Below, piece by piece: positions 56,301 through 64,000 of a stretch of 64,000 nucleotides of DNA; position 1 is the first letter of the stretch; the number at the start of each line of letters is the position of its first letter. Both the position numbers and the translations under genes were made by a program. This DNA is from Cyanophora paradoxa (Eukaryota; Glaucocystophyceae; Cyanophorales; Cyanophoraceae), in contig QPMI01000121.1 in the NCBI GenBank assembly GCA_004431415.1, positions 1 to 64,000 on the forward strand. The letters run 5' to 3'. Below the pieces are notes generated by a model. The model was not told where the DNA came from, ran no database searches, and was given only the letters and a program-made list of their open reading frames with translations.

Positions 56301-59300
56301 GCGAATACGCGTCTGCAGATCAGCGTCTGTGCTTCAAATGCCCCGCAGGTGCGAATGTCGCACCCAGCTTTGGATTTCGTTAGCCCCGTCCTTCTTTTCA
56401 CCAACGATGAATGCCCTTCGAAACAGGCACTTATCGCCACGGCTCGATGCCACTCTGCCTTCCGGTGCCTGCTCGGGCAGTGGCTCTTCTGGGCTCTTCG
56501 AACTACACACTCTGCGAACCCGGATTCGTTCCAGACGGCACAAAAGCCTCCTGCCTTGCTTGCCCTGCTGGTGCGCGTGTTGAGTCGTTGTCGCATGATC
56601 GTTGACATTGATCCAGAAGCATCGCGATTTCCAGACCTAAGATGTTTTTTGCACAGGAATGCGGCAGATTGGCGATGGCTGCTTCCTGTGCCCGCTGAAT
56701 ACGGTCGCTTCATCGCCTGGGACTGTCAATTGCACGCCCTGCGCACCCGGCTACATTGCTGCGGCCGACCAGCAGTCCTGCGAGCCGTGCCCGGTGGGGA
56801 CGTGGCGGAACGCAAGCATGACCGTCTGCATTCCCGTCCCAAAGCGCGCCGCCGCCGTGCAGGCGTCGTCGACGTACATCGAATGTCCAGACGGGCACGT
56901 CCCGGACGGGACCAAGGCGACGTGCGTTCCGTGCCCTGCAGGCAAGCAAATGCTGGTCTTTTTCGCTCTCTTTCATATACAGGCACGCTCATGCGCTCTG
57001 CAGGCCTGTACCAACTCGGGGACAGCTGCCTCCAGTGCCCGCTGAACTCCATCGTGAGCAGCTCGGGTGCAGCGGAATGCACGCTATGCGCCCCGGGCTA
57101 CGCGGCCTCGGCCGACCAGCAGTCCTGCGAGCCGTGCCCATTCGGCACCTACCGCTCGGCAAACCTCTCGCAGTGCACCCCCGTTCCAGCCCGCGCCGCC
57201 GCCAAGCAAGGCTCCGCGGTGTACGAAGTGTGTGGCAACGGAACAGTTCCGTCAGCGATCCGGTCGGACTGTGTGGAATGCCGTGCGGGGAGCTACCAGC
57301 TGGAGGACCAGTGCCTGCCCTGCCCGCCGAATACGATCACGTCCGACCCCGGCAAGGATGAGTGCGAGACGTGCCCCGAGGGCTTCGAGGCCGCGGCCGA
57401 CAGGCAGACCTGCACACGTGCGCTGCGTCTGCCTGTGCGAGTGATGGTGGCTGGCTGACGAGACACGTGCGCAGCGTGCTTGGCGGGCACCTACAGGCAC
57501 GCCCCGCTGGTGTCGTGCCAGCGCGTGCCTGTGGGGGCGGCGGCCGTAGCCGCGTCCAGGAACTACACCGTCTGCGCGAGGGGCACGGTCCCGAGCGACG
57601 ACCTTGCGACATGCCTCCCGTGCCCGCGGGGCACGTACGAGAGGGACTGGCGGTGCCGCGACTGCGTTGGAAACACATACGCCCCTCTCCATGGAATGAC
57701 CGCGTGCCAAGATTGGTATGCTGGGCTTCTGTTCGCTTTCGTCTGCAATGCTGAATGCATGCACACAGCGAGCCTGGTTTTGTTGCGGACGAAACGCGCG
57801 AAGTTTGCTCGCCGTGTCCGAGTGGCTCTGCAAGGCCTGCGAGCGCCAGCTCCTGCCACGTGTGCCCCGCCATGTATTTCGCCAACGCACCCGGCCGCGC
57901 CCAATGCGATCTTTGGTCCGCGCCCACGATCCGTTGTCGCGGCGCCCGCCTTTTGCGCCTGAGCCCGTCCTGCAGCCCCCCAGGGACAGAGTCTGCCGAC
58001 AATCGCGTGACCTGCTTGCCGTGTCCCTTGGGTTATGCGGAGGTGAACGGCACGCGGACGTGCCGGTTCTGCGACGAGGGGACAGTCGCGGAGGACCAGG
58101 GCGCGGTCGAGTGCAGATCTTGCGCCCCTGGTGAAATCTCCAACGGCGATCGGTACGCAAAAATCGATGAAGTGTCGAACTTCAGTCTCTGCGTGAAGTC
58201 GGCGTGCTCGCTCGCAGCACGCGCTGCACTCCGTGCCAAGCGGGCACTTTCAAGCCTCGGAACATGAACGTCTGTCTGCCGTGCCGGATCGGGACCTGGG
58301 CGCCCGCGGGATCACAGACGTGCCGGCCATGTGAGCCTGGATCGTACGCGTCCGAAGACTCCAGCGAGTGCATCGCGTGCACTCCAGGCACGTTCATGCC
58401 GGAGGGCTCCCAGGCCTGCCTCAGGGTGCGCGCTCATTCGTATCAGTCTCTCGCCTTCTCGAACAGCGAACCTTTCGCGGTCCAGTGTCCCGAGAACTCC
58501 ATCGCGCCTGATCCTGGGACGGCCTTTGCGTGCACGCCTTGCGATGCCGGGTACACAGCGTCAGCCAACCGCCGCGTTTGCGAGCCCTGCGCTCTGGTGC
58601 TTATCCTATCTTTTGCTCTGGATGCAATTTCCCTCTGTGGATTGATTTACCGCCACCTTTTGCAGGGCTTCTACAGGCCGCTGGACAGCAACAGCACAGG
58701 GTGCATTCCATGTGGGCCAGGAACTGTCTCGCGGTCCGCAGGCACCGGCGAGTGTGAGCAGTGGTGCGTCTGTAATGCAGCCCATGCGCAGTCTACGCCC
58801 TGTACACTATGTACCCCTGTTGACGCTGGGAGACAGTCCACCAGGAAAGGTGCCGCGTGAAGACCGCGCAGACTGCAGGGGTACGGAACCTTGGCTCGCG
58901 CCAGCAGCCTCATCATCGCGTCACGCGCTTATTGCTTATTGCAATCAATGTCTTTTCTGCTGCAGACTGCGCCGCTGGAACGTACCCCGGCGGCGGCGTC
59001 TGCTTGCCGTGTCCGCCTCTAACTACCTCACGTTCCGGAGGTTCGCGGCCCCCTCAAGCATCCCTTCAATTTTTGATCGACCACGCAGATCCGACTTGCA
59101 CCCGCTGCCCTGCCGGGTCGATCTCCGACGATGCCCGCAAAGCGTGCATACCGTGCCCGTCGTCGATGTACCTGCCGCCGAGCAGCGAAGTCTGCCTTCC
59201 GTGCCCCATGAATGCGATTTCGCAAGCCGGGTCCACGGGCTGCACTTGGTGGTACGTTGCATACTTGCTGTGTTTCTCTCCGTTCGGGACTCGCTAACGA

Positions 59301-62300
59301 GCCGCCGCGTCAATCTCATGCAGCTTGGAAGGCTATGTGGTGCGTTGTTGTTTCCAATCGAATTTGGCTTGCCTGATATCAATAACGAACGCCTCGAATC
59401 TCGCAGTCTGACGAGTCCCAAACGTTCTGCGAGGTAAGCTGTTGCTGGCCTGATTCCGACAAGGAACGCGATGGCGACCGCCGGGGCGCAGGTCTGTTCG
59501 AGGGGCACCTTCAGAAATGCGACGATGTCCTACTGCGAGCCTTGGTCCGTCCGAGCATGCCCGGCCCTTTGTTTCATTGCGACGTGCAAGTTTTCGCGTT
59601 GATTGTGCGTGTTTCTCGCGCAGCCCGTCCGGCACCTTCGCGGCTGCCGCAGGATCCGCGGCCTGCACGCTGTGCTCGTCGACGCAGCTGTGCCCGATCG
59701 CGACGTCGGAGCCGATCGACATATCCGACTTCAAGAAACTCATATCGGAGACCATTTCCGAAGCGCTCGCCGCCGCGAAGGAGGGGCTGCAGCCCGCCAC
59801 AGGCAGAGTGCGGCGCGGCCTGCTGCTCGCTCGGAGGCTGCTGGGCGCCGGGGATTTCCTCAAGCGGATTTCGAGCGACGAGGCCGCGATGTCCTTTGTC
59901 AGCGAGAACGTGACGTGCGCGTGCATTCGTTCTGAGAGGGTCCGAATGCCGCCGACCCCCACTCGTGTCTGCTTCGCAGGTACGATACGAACACTGCAAC
60001 GATCGTCCGGCCTGTGCGTGGAGTATTGTAATCTTCACTTCCGAAAAACCCTGAGCTCGAGCGTTCGTTTCTCCAGGAAATCCGCACGGAAGAGGTCGCA
60101 AAGCAGCGCCTCTACCTGGTACGAAGTTGAACTAGCTAGATAGATAGCGCGGATATTCCGCTCTGGATCTCAATCGGAGCGACCGACCGCGCGCCCCGCG
60201 CAGGTCTTCGCGCTGCTGGTCTCGTGCGTCGGGGTCCTCCTGCTCCTCGCCGGCATCTGCCTCTACTCCTACCTAAAGGTACGCTCTGTTATGTTATGTT
60301 ATGGTATTTTATGCTATGTTTCGATCGGTACTCGTTTACGGATAGGTTCCGCTGGCTTCGCCGTCGGAGCGCAAGCTGGAGCGCGCAGAGCGCAGGCAGC
60401 GGCGAGCCGAGCGTGTAAGCCGAGCCAGTCGTTTAGTATTTCCTCTGTTACAAACTCGACAATTTATGGCGCGGCCGCGATTCGTCAGATCATGAAGCTC
60501 GACCGGCTTTACACAAACCTCATCGCCACAAAGCGCCAGGAGGTCAAAGGCGATGCGAAGAACGAGACGGCGAAGACGCAACAGGAGGAGGCGGCGGAGG
60601 ACGAAGAGGAGAACCAGAAGACTCTCTACGGCGTCATCTTCACGATGATCGGCATCGGTCTCGCCGCCATCGCAGCCGGCTACGTGCTGCTGCAATTCGT
60701 GCGCTCCGCGCTGCGCCGCGCGCATTCCGTACCGCCGCGCGGCTCCTAAGCCTTCGCCGCCTCGCACGCAGTCCATCGCGAACTTCAGCATCATCCAGAC
60801 GCTCCAGCCGGGGGCCTCGCCATCCGCCGCAGACATCGCCGGCGCGCTCAACGTCACCGCCTCCTTCGCTGGCTTTGCTGGTGCCCTCGTTCTTCGAATT
60901 TCAATATTGGTCTCGGTGTTTGCCTATGCTAATGATCGCGCAGGCCCATGCCAGATCGTGCAGCGATCCGGAGGAAGCGATGTGAACGCGTCGCGTTTCG
61001 ACGGGCGCGCGGGTGTCGACGTGTTCGTCTCGGGGATCGGGCCCGTCGACGGCTGGCCCGCGCCAGTCGCCGAAACGAGTTTCAGCGCCGGTCGCCGCAC
61101 ATGCTTGTCCGTTTGAATTTTTTATTTAGACCTAAATTTATTTTGTTCGACCGACCGACTCGCCTCTGCACGCAGAGTCAGCTGGCGGTGTGCGAAATGC
61201 CGTCTCCTGGCCGCCAGCAACGTCACTGTCGACTTCCGCCTCGTCTCGCGCCTCGCCTTTGCGGTCGCCGTCAACTACGCCATACAGGTCCGCCGCTCTC
61301 AGAAGCAGATCTTATCTCGTGTGGGTTCTCTAAAGCGAGATGCAGGTCCCGTCCAACCTGTCCATCGAGGGGGTCATCGTGCCCTCCTCGCAAGCCGAGT
61401 TCTCCGTCTTCCGCGGCACAGTCCCGGTCACCGTCCCCGTGTCTCTTTTCCCGCTGCACTTCGAGGTCTGGCGGACCGCCCTTGCGCGCTCCCAAGAACG
61501 CGCGCTCGGCGTTGATCTGCTCGCAGGACGAGCGCGACGGTACGCCGCGGTACGACGCGGCCCTGCGCCCTGCCGACAACCGGGCGACCGAGAAGGGCGA
61601 GGGATCGTTCGTGCGTACAGATCTGTGTCGGACCCCGACCGCTCGGATCACTGCCGCGTGTGCTTACGCCCCATCCCGCGCTCTGCAGGGCCTCTGCTCG
61701 TTCACGAAACCGCTCTCCGATCCGGAGTGTGCCGGGGAGTCGGTGACCTTCCGCGTCCTCTTCAACATCGACAACATCTACGTCCGAGTGCGTCCTTCTT
61801 GCCGGCCGTCACCCCGCTGCTGTTCCTTCCGCCTGTGCGTCGCGATCGTGACCGCCGCGCCCTGGCGCAGGTGTACCGCAAGGTGAAGGCCTCCATCGCC
61901 GACATGCTGGCGGACCTCTCGTCCCTCACGCAGACCGCTATCGGGGTGCGCCAGACCTGTCGTCCCTCACGCAGACCGCCGCCAGTGTCCGAGAGACGGT
62001 TCGCAGATCGGAGGCCAGATCGCAGTCGCGGCTCTCACGGCACGGTACTTCATGAAGGTATCGAGCAGCCGCTTTGTCTGGAGGAGGCCTAGGCCGACGC
62101 TGGGGGGCTCTGACCCCGCGCCTCCCGCAGGGGCGGCGCGGCCGGCCGACTGAAGACGCACGCGGAGAGCTCGCCGATCGCGACAGTTCGTCGACTGCCG
62201 GCTCGAGCGTGGCCGCAGATTCAAAGCTGCAGCTCCGGAATCCTGCCGTGGGCAAACAGCACGCAGCCTCTGCCAGCGACCTGAAGCCGGATGTGCCGAG

Positions 62301-62910
62301 ATCCTCAACACCCTCGGGTTCCGTGCGCGCGCCCGCACGAATGACTCGGAGGCGGAGCAACAGCTTCGGCGACATCGAGGGGCTCGGGGCTGTCCATATC
62401 TACGAGATCGACGACGACCCAGCGGAACGTGCATCAAGGGCCGCCCACGGGCAGCGCTCCAAGTCTCCTGCAGCTGGTCTGCCCCCGCGGCCGACGGCGA
62501 CGGCGGGCGGCCACGGCCAGGCCTCCCGATCCGCGGGCCCTTCGTCCTCGTCGGTCCAGCCCCTCATCCCTGGCCCCAGCAGCCGCTACGCTTACAGCGT
62601 CGCGAGCGCTACCGCCACGCTGCCCATCCCGAACCTCCCCGCAAGCGCAGTGCGGGTCATCAGCCTCTCGGGATCGAGCGCGGCGGGCAGTTCGAACTCG
62701 AGCGCGGGTGCGAGCAGTATGGAAGCGCAGCGGAGGGCCGCGGCCGCGGGCAGCGTCGGGGCGGCCTCCGCCCCTTTTGAGCTCGTGGGGCCTTCTCTCG
62801 ATTCCTCTAAGTCACCTTCGTCCTCGACCGCCGGCCCCAGCTCCGACAACGGCAGCCTAGGCCTGCGCGTGGAGCAACCGGCCGCGGGAACGCCCCTTGG
62901 CCAGGCCTAG
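37973..62910 (+). CDS. Giant LamG / GCC2-GCC3 cysteine-rich surface protein (multi-exon)
   Basis: Predicted adhesion-like or receptor-like type I surface protein. The first exon (ATG 37973 to about 38151) encodes a signal sequence with the core AAALLLVVLLGLLRAAYG. After a long C-rich intron come eight LamG-like repeats (39190-48720), an FN3-like domain (48790-49170), an unrecognised ectodomain (49230-52600), a long cysteine-rich array (52790-59660), then SDFKKLISETISEALAAAKE (59730), a transmembrane helix VFALLVSCVGVLLLLAGICL (60203), a charged coiled stretch with a second membrane helix GVIFTMIGIGLAAIAAGYVL (60629-60690), further hydrophobic exons to 62060 and a Ser/Ala/Pro-rich tail ending at TAG 62908-62910. 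More than 60 short introns. Frame continuity is convincing within each region. The links 38152-39190, 50200-50270 and 60760-61400 are the weakest, so two adjacent genes cannot be fully excluded. The ligand is unknown. Confidence 0.65.
38165..38990 (+). other. C-rich, low-complexity intron region with (CA)n
   Basis: Almost pure C/T with homopolymer C runs and a (CA)10 tract at 38369-38388. The long Pro-rich frames here are by-products of composition. One or two small exons may lie at 38763-38810 (CLQLLRPALTLCI) and 38900-38960, but support is weak. Confidence 0.5.
39190..48720 (+). other. Array of eight LamG/concanavalin A-like repeats
   Basis: Each repeat of about 1.2 kb runs through the same motifs over several exons: a start like RHGTVYGDL..CP, then FTFSFW, then RVFDFGNG, then a GxxLxVxxxxG strand, then the hallmark DGxWHHVAxxxxxxxxxxYLNG, then YIGRSxW and finally DFRIYSxALSxAEVxxxYxG..LELxYxFDGC. 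WHHV-type cores lie near 39800, 41110, 42300, 43590, 44730, 45960, 47145 and 48255. DFRxYS-type ends lie near 40170, 41420, 42565, 43845, 45050, 46150, 47380 and 48580. Family knowledge: LamG-3/pentaxin-like domains bind glycans or proteins, often with calcium. Here the best-conserved element is DWRIYSTVLTQAEVLDVLAG in repeat 4. Confidence 0.8.
48790..49170 (+). other. Fibronectin type III-like domain
   Basis: The segment PPAPLVLSAISTGPTTVIIT, followed by Gly/Asp-rich strands, YGGSYVVSCSVRAQSKAGGE and SAAVNVTVPPVP, has the Pro-rich start, beta-strand alternation and C-terminal SxxSxxVxVTxPPxP linker of FN3 domains. Confidence 0.6.
49230..52600 (+). other. Unrecognised ectodomain region of the giant protein
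   Basis: At least twelve exons join in phase, for example EHLRQWPAKDCDARFVPSNL, LLMRQQSNWLWPSQAYLNAS, YNWAGMLGNLDLFSIS, CLDFYDAEPSSRTFEGNETA, WPQENGAFFADSFPVGSSVQ and YLEGRWVDPPNSKYSFWVTG. The aromatic and Cys content suggests folded extracellular domains. The part near 51560-51700 (YLEGRWV...YSFWVTGD) is loosely reminiscent of PA14-like beta folds. No confident family. Confidence 0.5.
54399..55386 (+). repeat. Segmental duplication in the Cys-rich array, copy 1
   Basis: Nearly identical to 56687-57674 at a constant offset of 2,288 bp, including two introns. One of them (54654-54715) starts GCAAG, a consensus GC-AG donor. Weaker similarity continues upstream (around 53640 against 55820, with KQDGCTWC and KQDGCMWC). 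Confidence 0.85.
56687..57674 (+). repeat. Segmental duplication in the Cys-rich array, copy 2
   Basis: Partner of 54399-55386. Most differences are single substitutions; the matching GC-AG intron is 56942-57003. The copies diverge beyond about 57674, where copy 2 continues NTYAPLHGMTACQDW and copy 1 enters another exon context. Confidence 0.85.
60190..62910 (+). other. Membrane-spanning and cytosolic C-terminal part of the giant protein
   Basis: Exons in order: VFALLVSCVGVLLLLAGICL (TM), ERKLERAERRQRRAER, a Lys/Glu-rich coil followed by GVIFTMIGIGLAAIAAGYVL (TM), SIANFSIIQTLQPGASPSAA, LAASNVTVDFRLVSRLAFAV, VPSNLSIEGVIVPSSQAEFS, GLCSFTKPLSDPECAGESVT, VYRKVKASIADMLADLSSLT and IGGQIAVAALTARYFMK. 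The last exon (about 62131-62910) encodes a long Ser/Ala/Pro-rich low-complexity tail. It could be a separate downstream gene, but splice phases and lack of a promoter-like gap favour one gene. Confidence 0.55.
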
Positions 62911-63155
62911 GACGATGCTGTCCATGGGACAGCAGGCGCCGCCATCGACCGCGCTCGCTTCCAGATTTAGGAGAAGCATCTCGCTTACCTTGTAGCTTGC
63001 TTCACGTTGACTAGTAATCGCGGATATCGATGTATTGCAGCGATTTATGATGATCGTCACAAGAGTTTCGTAGAATGCAGCTCAGATTGATCCGGCTTTT
63101 TATGTAGCTAGAGTAAATATGTGGACTGTATCTATCCTATCAACGAATGCCATGG
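62911..63155. other. Short convergent intergenic gap
   Basis: AT-richer spacer between the stop of the giant gene and the stop of the minus-strand hAT-like gene. No feature beyond presumed 3' UTRs. Confidence 0.4.
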
Positions 63156-64000
63156 TCATGGGCCGAGCCTGCCGCCGAGGCCGCCGAGCGGGTCGGAGGC
63201 TTGAGCTCGGAGCAGCCGCCTGAGCCGCGCTGCGGCGAATCGCCGAGTCGCCGGCGATCGCGAGTTCGCTTCAACTTCGGGCACCCCCGAGGGCCCAGGG
63301 GCCCCGTCCTTGGAGGCGGCTGTACATGTCACCTGCCGCGCCGCGGCGACCAGCGCGACCTTGTCGCCCAACCTCGCCGCCAGCCTTGCGGCCCTCTCCT
63401 CCTCCTCCTCCTTTGCAAGCTCCTCAGCTGCGGGCTCCGGGAGGCCCGGGATCAGCTGCGAGAGACGTTCGAATTCGAATTGGGGCGGACCGGCGAGCTC
63501 GAGCTCCTCGGACGCGAGTGCGCTCCGCTCTTCGAACTGGTCCTCGTCGATTGGCCATGGCTCATTGAGGGCGCGCAGGTTCCAGTAGCAGATCTAGATG
63601 CAAATCTAAGCGCACGATCTTCATGACCTGTGCAAATCTAAGCACAGCAACACAAGTTTAGTTCGAAATTCAGGGCCCTCACCCGCGGCCGCTCGTTCGT
63701 GAGGCGATTCCGAAGCTTGCTGTGGATGTAGGCACGTAGACCAGTTGCGCTCGCAGAGAGAACAAGACATCGGAATCTGAGATCGAGAGGGTTTAGAGAC
63801 GAAATGGACAGGCCGAGAGTTATATATATTGAGGCAAACCGATGTGATGATCTTCATCGCCAGATCTAGATCACAGAGGGCCCCCACATGCAGGTTGTTG
63901 AGTGCGGGTTTCCGAAGTCCACTTCGTGCCCGGGGGCAGCAAGTTCGCGTGCGCCTTAATCATGAGCTGCTTCTTCTTCGAATTCCTGAAATTTAAAGCC
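63156..64000 (-). pseudogene. hAT-type transposase C-terminus, apparently frameshifted
   Basis: Minus strand. The exon ending at 63683 reads YIHSKLRNRLTNERPR. After an intron (63594-63682, GTGAGG...CTAG) it continues ICYWNLRALNEPWPIDEDQF, then a Glu/Ala-rich helix, to TGA at 63156-63158. CERNWS-x-IHSK-RNRL-ER-x-LVYVYxNLRL is the C-terminal dimerisation signature of hAT (DUF659/hATC) transposases. The CERNWS part is present just upstream (about 63738-63755) but one base out of frame with YIHSK, so either a 1-nt indel has broken the gene or the base is miscalled. A further possible exon near the right edge (63987 down) reads KKKQLMIKAHANLLPPGTKW. The N-terminus lies outside the window. Confidence 0.55.

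Larger units (their letters stand above)
52790..59660 (+). other. Cysteine-rich GCC2/GCC3 (ephrin-receptor-like) repeat array
   Basis: About 20 or more modules of the form C-x2-G-T/S-Y/F/W-x6-12-C-x2-C-P-x2-T/S-x8-C-x2-C-x2-G-Y/F, for example SCPNGTYSGAGATTCTICDA (52800), CPLNTVASSPGTVNCTPCAP (54400), CPPNTITSDPGKDQCETCPE (55037), CLPCPLGYAEVNGTRTCRFC (58013) and CPSSMYLPPSSEVCLPCPMN (59156). These fit the GCC2/GCC3 repeats common in large surface proteins of algae and other protists. The array ends with TLCSSTQLCPIATSEP just before the membrane-proximal region. Confidence 0.8.

Noticed and set aside
63147-63626. 159-codon plus-strand frame starting at 63147
   Set aside because: Antisense to the hAT C-terminal exon, whose minus-strand frame carries recognisable motifs and splice sites.
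1-64000. tRNA, rRNA and CRISPR-like arrays
   Set aside because: No cloverleaf-like segment with conserved arms, no rRNA core sequence and no regularly spaced identical repeats were seen. The tandem arrays found have other explanations.

Overview
The window is nuclear DNA of a GC-rich unicellular eukaryote, most likely an alga or related protist. Every gene is cut by many short introns. Donors are mostly GTGCGC, GTGCGT or GTACCC, acceptors are usually GCAG, and at least three introns look like GC-AG. A haptophyte, pelagophyte or similar lineage would fit this style, but the sequence alone does not fix the taxon. Introns and intergenic spacers carry GC-box-like runs, long C or G homopolymers and AT-rich islands. 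Gene models below were assembled by hand from splice sites, reading-frame continuity and family motifs, so internal exons are more secure than exact starts.

Layout. (1) 52-7705, plus: 3' part of a gene for a soluble-adenylyl-cyclase-type P-loop ATPase plus TPR protein; its N-terminus lies off the left edge. (2) 7706-10968: gene-poor spacer with four short inverted-repeat elements, one a hAT-type element with a perfect 8-bp target duplication. (3) 10969-17323, plus: a membrane adenylyl cyclase with two membrane blocks and two class III catalytic domains, whose active-site residues are shared out in the reverse order from animal enzymes. (4) 18459-25694, minus: a protein with about 20 C2HC zinc fingers and a C-terminal SAM domain, partly built by recent internal duplication. 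(5) 25693-31275, plus: a ferric reductase/NADPH oxidase family protein with signal peptide, Ser/Thr/Gly/Pro-rich linker, membrane heme domain and FAD/NAD domain. Its start overlaps the proposed start of gene 4. (6) 33606-36308: a 2.7-kb element with 36-bp terminal inverted repeats and a 2-bp flanking duplication, carrying two convergent unrecognised genes; a 242-bp relative lies at 36676-36917. (7) 37973-62910, plus: one giant gene for a secreted or surface protein with a signal peptide, eight LamG-like repeats, an FN3-like domain, an unrecognised ectodomain, a long array of GCC2/GCC3 cysteine-rich repeats, transmembrane segments and a Ser/Ala-rich tail. (8) 63156-64000, minus: C-terminal piece of a hAT-type transposase with an apparent frameshift.

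Two neighbouring genes belong to cAMP-linked families (a soluble-cyclase-like ATPase/TPR protein and a membrane cyclase). The reductase and the giant adhesion-like protein are predicted surface proteins. A link between signalling and surface functions is only inferred from family and position. The other theme is mobile DNA: at least four inverted-repeat families, two of which have a larger or coding candidate in the same window.
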